From NCBI RefSeq assembly GCF_050003625.1, contig NC_134398.1, positions 204,091,313-204,155,312 on the forward strand: DNA of 64,000 nucleotides, read 5' to 3'. Shown here piece after piece: positions 33,101 through 45,300 of the stretch (its first letter is position 1; each line of letters starts with the position of its first letter). Position numbers and translations under genes: made by a program. The DNA is from Haematobia irritans. Its lineage: Eukaryota > Arthropoda > Insecta > Diptera > Muscidae. The notes below the pieces were generated by a model. It did no database searches. It was not told where the DNA came from and worked only from the letters and a program-made list of their open reading frames with translations.

Positions 33101-35943
33101 ATAGAAATAAAATTTTAACAAAACTTCTAATAGAAATAAAATTTTGACAAAATTTTCTATAGAAATAAAATTTTGACAAAATTTCCTATAGAAATAAAAT
33201 TTTGACAAAAATTTCAATAGAAATAAAATTTAGACAAAATTTTCTATAGAAATAAAATTTTGACAAAATTTTCTAGAGAAATAAAATTTTGACAAAATTT
33301 TCTGTAGAAATAAAATTTTGACAAAATATTCTATAGAAATAAAATTTTGACAAAAGAAATAAAATTTTGACACAATTTTCCATAGAAATAAAATTCTGAC
33401 AAAATTTTCTATAGAAATATAATTTTGACAAAATTTTCTATAGAAATATAATTTTGACAAAATTTTCCATAGAAATAAAATTTTAAGAAAATTTTCTATA
33501 GAAATAAAATTTTGACAAAATTTTCTATAGAAATAAAATTTTGACAAAAGTTTCTAAAGAAATAAAATTTTGACAAACTCTTCTATAGAAATAAAATTTT
33601 GACAAAACTTTCTATAGAAATAAAATTTAGACAAAAGTTTCTATAGAATTAAAATTTTGACAAAAGAAATACAATTTTGACAAAATTTTCTATAGAAATA
33701 AAATTTTGACATTTTTTATAAAAACAAAATTTTCAAAAGAAATAAAATTTTGACAAAATTTCCTATAGAAATAAAATTTTGACAAAATTTTCTATCGAAA
33801 CCAAAGTTTTGACAAAATTTTCTATCGAAACCAAAGTTTTGACAAAATTTTCTATAGAAATGAAATTTTGACGAAATTTCCAATAGAAATAAAATTTTGA
33901 CAAAATCTCCTGTAGAAATAAAATTTTGACAAAATTTCCTATAAAAATAAAAATTTGACAAATATTCCTTAGAAATAAAATTTTGACAAAATCTCCTATA
34001 GAAATAAAATTTTGACAAAATTTCCTATAGAAATAAAAATTTGACAAATATTCCTATAGAAATAAAATTTTGACAAAATTTTCTATTGAAACCAAAATTT
34101 TGACAAAATTTTCTATAGAAATAAAATTTTGACAAAATTTCCTATAGAAATAAAATTTTGACAAAATTTCCTATAGAAATAAAATTTTGACAAAATCTCC
34201 TATAGAAATAAAATTTTGACAAAATTTCCTATAGAAATAAAAATTTGACAAATATTCCTATAGAAATAAAATTTTGACAAAATTTTCTATTGAAACCAAA
34301 ATTTTGACAAAATTTTCTATAGAAATAAAATTTTGACAAAATTTCCTATAGAAATAAAATTTTGACAAAATTTCCTATAGAAATAAAATTTTGACAAAAT
34401 CTCCTATAGAAATAAAATTTTGACAAAATTTCCTATAGAAATAAAAATTTGACAAAATTTCCTATAGAAATAAAATTTTGACAAAATTTCCTATAGAAAT
34501 AAAATTCTGACAAAATTTCCTATAGAAATAAAATTTTGACAAAATTTCCTATAGAAATAAAATTTTGACAAAATTTTCAATTGAAACCAAAATTTTGACA
34601 AAATTTTCTATAGAAATAAAATTTTGACAAAATTTCCTATAGAAATAAAATTTTGACTATATTTTCTATTGAAACCAAAATTTTGACAAAATTTTCTATA
34701 GAAATAAAATTTTGACAAAATTTCCTATAGAAATAAAATTTTGACTAAATTTTGTATAGAAATAAAATTTTGGCAAAATTTTCTATAGAAATAAAATTTC
34801 GACAAATTTTTCTATAGTAATAAAATTTTGACAAAATGTTCAATAGAAATAAAATTTAGACAAAATTTTCTATAGAAATAAAATTTTGACAAACTTTTCT
34901 ATATAAACAAAATTTTGACAAAATTTTCTATAGAAATAAAATTTTGACAAAATTTTCTATAGAAATAAAATTTTGACAAAATTTTCTATAGAAATAAAAT
35001 TTTGACATTTTCTATAGAAATAAAATTTTGACAAAATTTTCTATAGCAATAAAATTTTGACAAAATTATTTTTGGCTCGAGTGGCAAGCCTGTACCCAGC
35101 TTCCTGAAAGTTCAAATCTCATCCGTGATGTTTGTATATGCCCTCTAATAACCATTCAAAAATTGGTCCATATCGGTCCATAATTTAATATTGGCCCCAT
35201 GTAAACCGACCTCCACATTTGAAAAGCAAATTTTATCCGATATGGTATGTGATATTAGTATATGCCCTCCAACAACCATCCAAAATTTGACCATTTCGGT
35301 GCATACCATATAAACCGATCACTCCTCTATATAAAAAGATCAAGAACTAAAAAAGAACTTGTATAGGTATTTATTTTTGCTTTTTTATCTAACATAGACT
35401 CGATATGGACTAACATAAAATTTAGAAAATAATGTTAAAAAGGTTTAATATATATTGCCATCGGCAATTGTTACCACAACCCAAGTAATTCGATTGTGTA
35501 TGACCGCCTTTAGTAGAACTTTGAGCGTAATTCATGGTGGAGGCTACATAAGATTCGGCCTCGTCGAACTTTCGATCGTATTTACTTGTTAATTTTAAAA
35601 TGATTCCTTTTTCCTTACAGTGTTGAATGGTTTTAAATTTCCCCATTACAAATCATCGAATAGAACTTCCAGATGGTCAGTAGAGCGTCAAAACTTCGAA
35701 GAGGAACTTAAGCAATTATCTACACAACCTTTAGATTTAAAGGCCCTAACACGTATACACTTACGCAAGCATTTAATACAGGCATTTTGCAATTCCCCAG
35801 GGGAATTCCAAAGGAAATATAGATCATCGGAACAGAAATCCACATTACAATTGTTAGTAGAACAATTAGAAATTCCAAAAAGCTTACAAAGATATCTAAT
35901 AGACTTTGATGATTGTTTATCTGTGATGGCATTATATAACTAA
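30172..35943 (+). CDS. Ankyrin-repeat protein with SOCS-box-like C-terminus
   Basis: Exons 30172-30275, 30337-30461, 31599-32894 and 35621-35943 join in frame with GT-AG introns to 615 residues. Ankyrin repeats are clear from about residue 180: HYNYAPLHYAAVSGDCECAR, GYTPLHIGADNCDITLLLLK, GETPLHSALKYRNSNVVNLL, KTALMYAITYEQIDVALELI, RSALFYAVEKNNILLASCLV, and further ones. The last exon holds LTRIHLRKHLIQAF and LVEQLEIPKSLQRYLI, which fit a SOCS box with an insertion. That would make it an ASB-type substrate adaptor of a Cullin5-Elongin B/C ubiquitin ligase. The N-terminal exons look like a diverged ankyrin pair. Intron 3 holds 2 kb of 29-bp satellite. I do not recognise a named orthologue. Confidence 0.85.
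30961..31148. mobile_element. MITE GGTGGGTATTAAG family, 188 bp, in intron 2
   Basis: Terminal inverted repeats of about 33 bp: GGTGAGTACTAAGTTCGAGT at the left and CTCGAACTTAATACCCACC at the right. Internal GATTCCCCATCAGGCTATAA resembles the GGGGAATATCCCAA region of the 17194 copy. It lies in the second intron of the ankyrin gene. Confidence 0.8.
31175..31350. repeat. AATTAATT-rich repeat in intron 2
   Basis: Runs such as ATTAATTGATTCAATTAATT and AATTGATCCAATTAAAAAAT, the same family as 14640-14960 and 36460-37140. Confidence 0.5.
33092..35065. repeat. 29-bp minisatellite array 3 (intron 3 of the ankyrin/SOCS gene)
   Basis: About 68 units over 2 kb. Between about 34020 and 34430 unit variants recur in blocks of about 204 bp (7 units; landmark CTATTGAAACCAAAA at 34083 and 34287), a higher-order repeat. 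The array follows a fragment with GTCCGTCCGTCCGTCTGTTG-type wording (about 33020-33060) and ends at GGCTCGAGTGGCAAG (35074-35088). Confidence 0.95.
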
Positions 35944-36084
35944 AACAACAGCAAAATACTCCTCCCACCATCCCGGCAGCACAATGAAAATAAAACTACA
36001 TTAGAAAAAAAATCGGAAGAATCGATTCTATCAGTTGAAAAAGAAAATGATAATAAAACCACTCGTGAAATTGTAGACACTGTA

Positions 36085-38020
36085 TAATGAATGTATTTAT
36101 TTACTCTCACAATTCGTACATATATACGTATTTTAACTATATAATATTTTGTTTATTTTTTTTAATGAAAAGGAAAAAAACGATTTCGATATCATTTTTA
36201 TAATACTATTTTTTTTTTATAAAAACTCTCCAGGTTTTGTATTGTTATTTTACTCTTTCTATACTGATTTTTTTGTAATTAAAAATTCGGAAAAATATAC
36301 AAATCTGAAAATTTAAAATTAGTGTGTTGGAATTTATTTACTTTTTAATATCGATGTGCGCATATGCATAAAAGGACAAACTAGAAAAATAAAATAGGGA
36401 TAAGAATTATTTCAGGGTGGTTAAGAACACACTGAAAAATATTTGTTCTCTTCATTTATGATTCATTATAATCAAGCACAATTTTTTCTCCTATCGCCAA
36501 TTCAATTAATTTTTAATTGGAATTGATCCAATTGAAAATTTAATTGAATTTATTAATTTTTGATTTAAACTCAAATGAACCAATTAAATTTTTATTGAAT
36601 TCTGTTAACATTTTAGTATTAGCGTTTTTTTTGTTACGGAAATTATAGCGCCAATCTACGACCTCAATTAAAAAAATAATTGAATTTATTAAAAAAATTA
36701 AATTGATTCAATTAATTTATGAAACTGATTCTCTATTGAGCCAATTAAATTTTTATCAAAATTATTTTAATCAAACACAAAAAAACAATTGTTTTGCTTC
36801 AATCAAATCGGTCCAATTAATTTTTATTTGAAATTACTTCAGTCATGAAAATCATATCTATTAGAAAATTAATTGAATAAATTAATTTATGGAATTTATT
36901 TTAGTTGAGATTAAAAATCAAATAAATTTTTTATTGAATTCTTTTAAAATTTTAGTTAAAAAAGTATCGGAGATATATTTTTGTGCGGAAATGATAGCGT
37001 CAATCAACTAGCTCAATTTTAAAAATAATTGAATTTATTAAAAATTATATTGAAACCAGTTAGACTGATTTTTTAGTTAAAAAATCTATTGAATTAATTA
37101 AAGTTTTATGTGAATATTTTTTTAATACCTCCAATTAAGATTTTAATTTAGAAAATAGTGGTGATTTTTTTCTATGCATAATTACTTACTCGTATTACTT
37201 TTACACAAATAAATATCCCAGCTAGCATTTTTGGGTCTTTAGGAATAAGGGCACAGAGTTTTTGTCTTTAAAATATCTAAAGAGAGAAAAACATTTTTCC
37301 CTATGACGTTTATGCGGGCACCCACTAACAAATTAATTTTGGGAATGCCTTCAATTTCTAGGAATATTATTAACACAGCATGTTAATCATAATAACTAGT
37401 TAACAAACATAGAATAATAACAATTTCTTAATTTTTAATAAACCCCGAAGAAATTTGAACAATACATACGAGTAGATTTTAAATAGACCTTTTTAATGTT
37501 AAAAAGTTATAATGGGACAAATTAGATTAAAATAATTTTAGGAGACTATCTTGGGAGTTAAATTACTTGAAAGTAGTAATAGCGAATTCGTATGTTCTAA
37601 GCATGAATTAAAAAAAAATAGTTTTAGTAGATAATATGTATTCCTTATTGATGCATTACATTTAACTGAAACCGAAAACAAATAAATGTATATTTGATGT
37701 TATTTAAATTACCAATAAATAAAAGTGATATACCAATAAAAACATTAAATAACAAAATTAAACAATTGTGTATTTTTTAATGCTGCGCAATAATAGTAAT
37801 TATTTTTTTAAATTGAATTTTGTTTGTTTTGTTTTTATTAATTCGGTTAGTAACCTTCACATACAAAATTGTTACTATCCCTTTCAAATGCACATAATAA
37901 ATGATTACTAGTGACTGTTACACACTATTACAATTTATAAACTTGTTTTGTTTTTTTATATAAATTTAATTTGTAAATATATTGTATATATATGTATGTA
38001 TGTAATAGTTTATGACCAAT
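36085..38020. other. AT-rich spacer with AATTAATT repeat block
   Basis: 3' side of the ankyrin/SOCS gene and of the ANKRD39-like gene (convergent). 36460-37140 is a dense set of AATTAATT/AATTGAATT inverted repeats with GCGCCAATCTACGACCTC and GATAGCGTCAATCAACTAGC as non-AT landmarks, suggesting two related copies. The rest is AT-rich untranslated or intergenic DNA with no coding sequence recognised. Confidence 0.5.
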
Positions 38021-41000
38021 TTATGGTTTAAGCAAAATTTTAAAATCATCATTAGTATTCTTTGCTAAATATTCAAATGGTATTTTGTCTTTTTCATCCG
38101 CAATTTCTTTGAGTTTTGGATTTTTTTCTAAAAGAATTTTACTAACTTCCAAATGTCCCCCTATGGCAGATCGATGTAATGCCGTTTGTCCATCCTCATC
38201 TTTTTTGTCAACATTTGCATGGGCATCCAGTAAAAGTTTAACTATATTTAAATGACCTGAAAAAATATAAATAAATAGATTTTAAAATCAATAATAGGCT
38301 CTAGTAGTACATGTAAATTTATGAAGAACAAGTAAGGGCATCGGTTGTCAAAATTTTATTTCTATACAAAATTTTTTCAAAATTTCATTTCTATAGAAAA
38401 TTTTGTCAAGATTTTATTTCTATAGAAAATTTTGTCAAAATTTTTTTCAATAGAAAATTGTGTCAAAATTTTATTTCAATAGAAAATTGTGTCAAAATTT
38501 TTTTTCTATAGAAAATTTTGTCAAAATTTTATTTCTATAAAAAATGTCAAAATTTTATTTCTACAGAAAATTTTGTCAAAATTTTGTTGTCATAATTTTA
38601 TTGAAAATTTTGTCAAAATTTTATTTCTATAGAAAATGTTGTCATAATTTTATAGAAAATTTTGTCAAAATTTTATTTCTATAGAAAATTTTGCCAAAAT
38701 TTTATTTCTATACAAAATTTTGTCAAATTTTTATTTCTATAGAAAATTTTGTCAAAATTTTATTTCTATAGAAAATGTTGTCATAATTTTATAGAAAATT
38801 TTGTCAAAATTTTATTTCTATAGAAAATTTTGTAGAAATTTTATTTCTATAGATAATTTTGTCAAAATTTAATTTCTATAGAAAATGTTGTCATAATTTT
38901 ATTTATATAGAAAATGTTGTCATAATTTTATAGAAAATATTGTCAACATTTTATTCCTATAGAAAATTTTGTCAACATTTTATTTCTATGGAAAATTTCG
39001 TCAACATTTTATTTCTATAAAAAATTTTGTCATAATTTTATAGAAAATTTTATTTCTATAGAAAATTGTGTAAAAATTTCTTTTCTATAGAAAATTTTGT
39101 CAACATTTTATTTCTATAGAAAATTTTGTCAAAATTTTATTTCTATAGAAAATTTTGTCAAAATTTTATTTCTATAGAAAATTTTGTCAAAATTTTATAT
39201 CTATAGAAGATTTTGTAAAAATTTTATTTCTATAGAAAATTTTGCCAAAATTTTATTTCTATACAAAATTTTGTCAAAATTTTATTTCTATAGAAAATTT
39301 TGTCAAAATTTTATTTCTATAGAAAATGTTGTCATAATTTTATAGAAAATTTTGTCAAAATTTTATTTCTATAGAAAATTTTGTAGAAATTTTATTTCTA
39401 TAGATAATTTTGTCAAAATTTTATTTCTATAGAAAATGTTGTCATAATTTTATTTCTATAGAAAATGTTGTCATAATTTTATAGAAAATTTTGTCAACAT
39501 TTTATTTCTATAGAAAATTATTTCTATGGAAAATTTCGTCAACGTTTTATTTCCATAGAAAATTTTATCAAAATTTCATTTCTATTGGAAATTTTTTCAA
39601 AATTTTATTTCTATAGAAACTTTTGTCAAAATTTTATTCGTTTTGTTTGTTATTGTTGGCTTCTCTTCAATCGTTATTGTTGTTTTTGATCTCAGCTTAA
39701 AGCCATGCATTGACTAAACTACAAGTGTAGCTTAACCAACAGAGGAAAAGTATGCTTGTCAAATTTATTTGGGCAAAGCCCTATAGACTGCAAGATGGTT
39801 GGATGTACAGCTGTTTCGGAATTACCACATTCCTCATCAGCATCCTCTACTTGCAGCAAAACTATCAACCAATTATCAGAATAAATTCGGGTAATTCACT
39901 CAACCCAAAGTGAAATACACTTGAACCTTCCGAAAAAGGTCGGCTACTGCCTAAACAAATTTGCAAGCATATCTCTTCTCTTTTCCTTTGCCAAACTCAA
40001 ATCATCGATTTGTATTTAGTTGGCTGGGTTTGGTTTTGAGCGTGCTTCCTCTATCTTCATTCGTTTTGTTTGTTATTGTTGGCTTCTCTTCAATCGTTAT
40101 TGTTGTTTTTGATCTCAGCTTAAAGCCATGCATTGACTAAACTACAAGTGTAGCTTAACCAACAGAGGAAAAGTATGCTTGTCAAATTTAACTATTAAAC
40201 CCTTTTTCGGAAGGTTCAAGTGTATTTCACTTTGGGTTGAGTGAATTACCCGAATTTATTCTGATAATTGGTTGATAGTTTTGCTGCAAGTAGAGGATGC
40301 TGATGAGGAATGTGGTAATTCCGAAACAGCTGTACATCCAACCATCTTGCAGTCCATAGGGCTTTGCCCAAATAAATTTGACAAGCATACTTTTCCTCTG
40401 TTGGTTAAGCTACACTTGTAGTTTAGTCAATGCATGGCTTTAAGCTGAGATCAAAAACAACAATAAAAATTTTATTTCTATAAAAAATTTTGTCAAAATT
40501 TTATTTCTATAGAAAATTTCGTCAACATTTTATTTCTATAGAAAATTTTGTCAAAATGTTATCTCTATAGAAGATTTTGTCAAAATTGTATTTCTATAGA
40601 AAATTTTGTCAAAATTTTATTTCAATAGAAAATTTTGTCAAAATTGCATTTCAATAGAAAATTTTGTTAAAATTTTATTTCTATCGAAAATTTTTCCAAA
40701 ATTTTATTACAATAGAATATTTGGTCAAAATTTTATTTCAATAGAAAATTTTGTCAAAATTTTATTTCTATTCCGTGTTGACAATACACATTTCAAATCT
40801 TTATGTCCAATTAGATCGTATTAGAATTGTTATATTTTATTGAACAAAAAGTCGGCGAATGCCGATGTCGATTCTTCAGTCTAGCTTTATTAAATATTGA
40901 CCGAAATACTCAAATATGTCCACACTTTAGCTCAATTTTGTCCCAAGTAAATGACACTATATATGCACGTATATCACGACAGTGACCAATATTTAATTCA

Positions 41001-41609
41001 AAGTGTAGAAATGACATTCCAGGAAATCTCTCAAATTTAAAGCATTCGCTCTATATGCACCTACCTATATGACCACAGAGGCCAACATTTCACTCGAATT
41101 TTATTGAAATTGGTTCCGAATTCAGACGTAGCTCAAAATGTATACCTATCACCCAATTCTAGCAATTTGGATGTAAAAAGTCCGTGTTAATTTATAGCCC
41201 CGAGTTTAAAATGTTCCTTGCTAGTTCGGTATCACTTACCCATCATAGCAGCCCGATGTAAAGGTGTAGCACCACCTTTTGTAACTGCATTCACATCGGC
41301 TTTGCCATCATTTATAAGCAATTTACAAATTTCCTCATTACCATTACGAGCCGCATAATGTAAAGCTGTATAATCACAATTATCAAGATCCATGGTTTTG
41401 CCTTTGGCAATAAAACTACGAACTCGATCGACTTCGTTGTAAATAACTGAAAAAAGACAAAAAAAAAATAAGCAATGCAGAATTTTGTGTCCAGAACACC
41501 ACATACCTGCATTCCAAATCCCCCTGTCAAATTCCATGTCCGATATTGTTTGTTGAGCAGGCTGAACTTGCTTGTGACATTTACAATGGTCTGCTTTATG
41601 ACGATCCAT
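38021..41609 (-). CDS. ANKRD39: ANKRD39-like ankyrin repeat protein
   Basis: Exons 41609-41507, 41446-41240 and 38256-38021 join in frame (GT-AG) to 181 residues; human ANKRD39 is 183. The N-terminus carries the family signature ISDMEFDRGIWNA (compare MDFERGIWSA in the human protein). Ankyrin repeats follow: YTALHYAARNGNEEICKLLI, GATPLHRAAMMGGHLNIVKL and GQTALHRSAIGGHLEVSKIL, and a tail FKILLKP. A Cys/His-rich start (HKADHCKCHK) precedes them. The function of the family is poorly known. The second intron is 3 kb and consists largely of inverted 29-bp arrays and a palindromic module. It starts only 167 bases downstream of GFRP-like 1. Confidence 0.88.
38350..39636. repeat. 29-bp minisatellite array 4 (ANKRD39 intron 2)
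   Basis: About 44 units, here with the complementary orientation on the plus strand (TTTATTTCTATAGAAAATTT, TTTGTCAAAATTTT). A variant with TTGTCATAATTTTATAGAAA recurs several times, and blocks around 38630-38920 and 39320-39530 resemble each other, indicating internal duplication. Confidence 0.95.
39681..40466. repeat. Near-perfect inverted repeat of the inter-array module
   Basis: The arm 39681-39948 (TTGTTTTTGATCTCAGCTTA to CTTGAACCTTCCGAAAAAGG) is repeated as its reverse complement at 40199-40466. A partial direct copy (40060-40190) lies between, repeating 39641-39771. Arms of about 268 bp look nearly identical, so this can fold as a hairpin in the ANKRD39 pre-mRNA or as a cruciform in DNA. 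Confidence 0.85.
40466..40772. repeat. 29-bp minisatellite array 5 (ANKRD39 intron 2)
   Basis: About 10 units in the same orientation as array 4, on the other side of the palindromic module. Confidence 0.9.
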
Positions 41610-41776
41610 TTTTAAAGATTTTTTATTTTCAGAAAGGAACAGTGTTAGATTAGAGAAGAAATTTAATGTGTTCTTTGTATTTTTGTGTGTGTGATTCTTC
41701 GTTTGTTTTAGTATTTTTGTCCAATGATTTTTTTACTTTGTGGGTGTGAAATGTTGATTTGTTGCCGTCAACCACT

Positions 41777-42178
41777 TTAAATTTCACGTTGCATGGTCCA
41801 GCAAATTTCTGCTTCACCAGAGCTGCATATAACTTTATAACCCAATTGAGCCAATGTATTCATCATATGCATTGGTGAGGTTGCTATCATAACACCATTT
41901 ACCACAGGTTTAATACTATTTTCATAGCGTTTGGACAACGCCTGCAATTCGGTATCGTTCAGACCAAAAATTTGACAAGATCGATCGTGTAGAGAACCTT
42001 TAATTGTGATGTAAACATATGTACCTTCGTTATGTACTACAGGAACGGGTATAGTAACAACACTGGCGGTAGAAGCAACTGGTGTGGGTACAGGTGTGAC
42101 AACAGGATTGGTAACAGATACGGATGAAGAAATTTCTGGCAATGGATTCGTGGGTATATTAGTTTGTTCAGATTCCAT
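41777..42178 (-). CDS. GFRP-like protein 1 (GTP cyclohydrolase I feedback regulator family)
   Basis: Single-exon protein of 133 residues. A Pro/Thr/Val-rich N-terminal half (TNPVVTPVPTPVASTASVVT) is followed by an 80-residue domain ending LAQLGYKVICSSGEAEICWT plus MQREI. That domain aligns with the small regulator GFRP, whose C-terminus has GFRVLSMTGVGQTLVWCLHK. GFRP binds GTP cyclohydrolase I and mediates tetrahydrobiopterin and phenylalanine control. It is also clearly related to the next gene upstream (shared P-x-H, LG-[FY]-x-V, SS, WTM). The low-complexity N-terminal extension is not part of GFRP. The functional name is inferred. Confidence 0.6.
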   Translation of the reverse strand: MESEQTNIPTNPLPEISSSVSVTNPVVTPVPTPVASTASVVTIPVPVVHNEGTYVYITIKGSLHDRSCQIFGLNDTELQALSKRYENSIKPVVNGVMIATSPMHMMNTLAQLGYKVICSSGEAEICWTMQREI

Positions 42179-42387
42179 TTCCTTAAAAAAATAGTTTTTT
42201 TCTCGGAGCTTAAAGCCTCGTTTTATCGGTAGATTTTGTTATTATAAAATATGGAAATTTTCTAAGTAGTTTTTCAGTTTTCTTCTTTCAATAAAAAAAC
42301 TTGGCTTTGGAGTCTAATATAGGAGAGTAGTAATAAAAGGGGCGGGAAATTCTACGAATCTACTAACTTGACAGTAAAATACAATTT

Positions 42388-45300
42388 TTACTCTGGAGAA
42401 TGTACTTTCTGATAATTGCCTAAGCTGGCTGCCTCTCTACCAATATTTGATAGATTTTCTCTTACAACAGATTCAGTTTCTAAAGGTTCTGGCTCGGAAA
42501 ACTCTTTGCGCATTGTCCACATATACTCGTTGTAGTCTTGTTTAACTGCGGTCGAAGAGGAGGCCACAACACGAAAACCTAAAATCTACAACACCAATCA
42601 TTAAATATCATCAAATTGTTTTCAAACATTAGTAGAAAATTATACAAGAAATACAATTAAATTACCTCCAATTCAGATAATATATGGCAAGGATGTACTA
42701 AATACACAATTGTGGTCTCATCGCTATAGCCACCACAAGAGAATTTGTTCAATTGTTCAATATCTGAGGCTGCAATTGATTAAATGAAAAAAAAATCGTA
42801 TTACTCTAAAGCAACAAAAGTATACGTCATCATACCAATAAATGCGTTTTTTAAGCAAAAAATGCAATATTAAATTTAATTAATTCCAAAATACTACTTA
42901 TATAAAAATATTTCCAAACTTGAAATACAAACCAAATGAAAAAATTGTACTAGAGATCTTGCTTTGCGATAATTTGTAATGTTTGCTAGGCAACGTTTAA
43001 TGATAAAATGCCCTTAGCCTAGCGATTGCGTGTGGAATTCCATCAGCCAAACGACGAAAAAAAAAATAAAACTCTCATTGTGTCATGCTTTTGAACAGTG
43101 GACAAAAAGAAAAAAGTACAAAGCAAAAAAAAAAAAACTTGTAATTTCGATAATCGAATATAAAATCCAAAATGTGTACTTTTTTATTCACTCTCTTCAA
43201 AAGTTGCCAAATTAGGGGATCTTACCCCAAACTGGAGATTTCACATAGTTTTAAAATTATTGAAAAAGTATAATTGTTGAAAAGTATAATTAATAAGACT
43301 GGATACAAAGGGGTTTATGAAAATAAATAACTTTTTTTTTTTTAAAGTATTCATGAAATATTTACAAATAATTCTTGTCCCACTATGCTTCGAACGAATA
43401 TACTCTCTTTATATGTCTCTTCAGATACCAGTTATGTGTCATAGTAGTAAAATTCATTCACTGCTATCCAGAGGGGGAGGTAAGAGGGTATGTGCAGGGT
43501 ATGTGTGGTGAAATTCGAAGTTGAGTAAATTTAAATGTGATTTTTAATAAACCACAAAGTGAAGTGAGAAAAGAACAAACACAATTAAAAACAATAAAAA
43601 AAACAATCCAATGAAAATCCAAAATGACTGTGCTCCAAGTGTTTTGATGCTCACATACATGATAAAACCAACAACAAGTATGTCATTAAACTTTTGCTAC
43701 GTTTCTCCATGTTGGCTAATAAGAAATATATATTGGGTGGATGACGCGTTCTTATAAGGTATGTTTACAAAATTTGATGTAAATATTTGCAGATACGAGT
43801 TTTTCTTTGTGTATTAAAATAAAAGAGTAAAGACCTATTGTGGACAAATATTATTTTACTAAAAGAATAAAACTAAACTTTTCCAAATTTAAGCTTTCCA
43901 TATAAATAAAATTTTTACAAAATTTTCTATAGATATACAATTTTGACAAAATTTTCTATAGAAATAAAATTTTGACAAAATTTTCTATAGAAATAAAATT
44001 TTGACAAAGCTTTCTATAGAAATAAAATTTTGACAAAATTTTCCATAGAAATAAAATTTTGACAAAATTTTCTATAGAAATAAAATTTTTACAAAATTTT
44101 CTATAGAAATAAAATGTTACCAAAATTTTCTATAGAAATAAAATTTTGACAAAATGTTCTATGGAAATAAAGTTTTGACAAAATTTCCTATAGAAACAAA
44201 ATTTTTACAATATTTTCTATAGAAATAAAATTTTGACAAAATTTTCTATAGAAATAAAATTTTTACAATATTTTCTATAGAAATAAAATTTTGACAAAAT
44301 TTTCTATAGAAATAAAATTTTGACAAAATTTTCTATAGAATTAAAATTTTGAAAAAATTTTCCACAGAAATAAAATTTTGATAAAGCTTTCTACAGAAAT
44401 AAAATTTTGACAAAATTTTCTACAGAAATAAAATTTTGACAAAATTTTCTATAGAAATAAAATTTTGACAAAATTTTCTATAGAAATCAAATTTTGACAA
44501 AATTTTCTATAGAAATAAAATTTTGACAAAATTTTCTATAGAAATAAAATTTTGACACAATTTTCTATAGAAATAAAAATTTGACAAAATTTTCTATAGA
44601 AATAAAATTTTGACACAATTTTCTATAGAAATAAAAATTTGACAAAATTTTCTATAGAAATAAAATTTTGACAAAATTTTCTATAGAAATAAAATTTTGA
44701 CAAAATTTTCTATAGAAATAAAATTTTGACAAAATTTTCTATAGAAATAAAATTTTGACAAAATTTTCTATAGAAATAAAATTTTGAAAAAATTTCTATA
44801 GAAATAAAATTTTGACTAAATTTTCCATAGAAATAAAAATTTGACAAAACTTTCTATAGGAATAAAATTTTGACTAAATTTTCTATAGAAATAAAAATTT
44901 GACAAAATTTTCTATAGAAATAAAATTTTGACACAATTTTCTATAGAAATAAAAATTTGACAAAGCTTTCTATAGAAATAAAATTTTGACAAAGCTTTCT
45001 ATAGAAATAAAATTTTGACAAAATTTTCTATAGAAATAAAATGTTGACAAAATTTTCTATAGAAATAAAATTTTGACAAAATTTTCTATAGAAATAAAAT
45101 TTTGACACAATTTTCTATAGAAATAAAATTTTGACACAATTTTCTATAGAAATAAAATTTTGACACAATTTTCTATAGAAATAAAATTTTGACACAATTT
45201 TCTATAGAAATAAAAATTTGACAAAATTTTCTATAGAAATAAAATTTTGACAAAATTTTCTATAGAAATAAATTTTTTACAAAGCTTTCTATATAAATAA

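Noticed and set aside
33230..34047. Minus-strand ORFs of 60-105 codons rich in F, K, Y, N, I (SKFYFYRKFCQNFISIENF)
   Set aside because: They are translations of the 29-bp satellite in whichever frame, recur in all arrays, and lack any non-repeat sequence; not genes.
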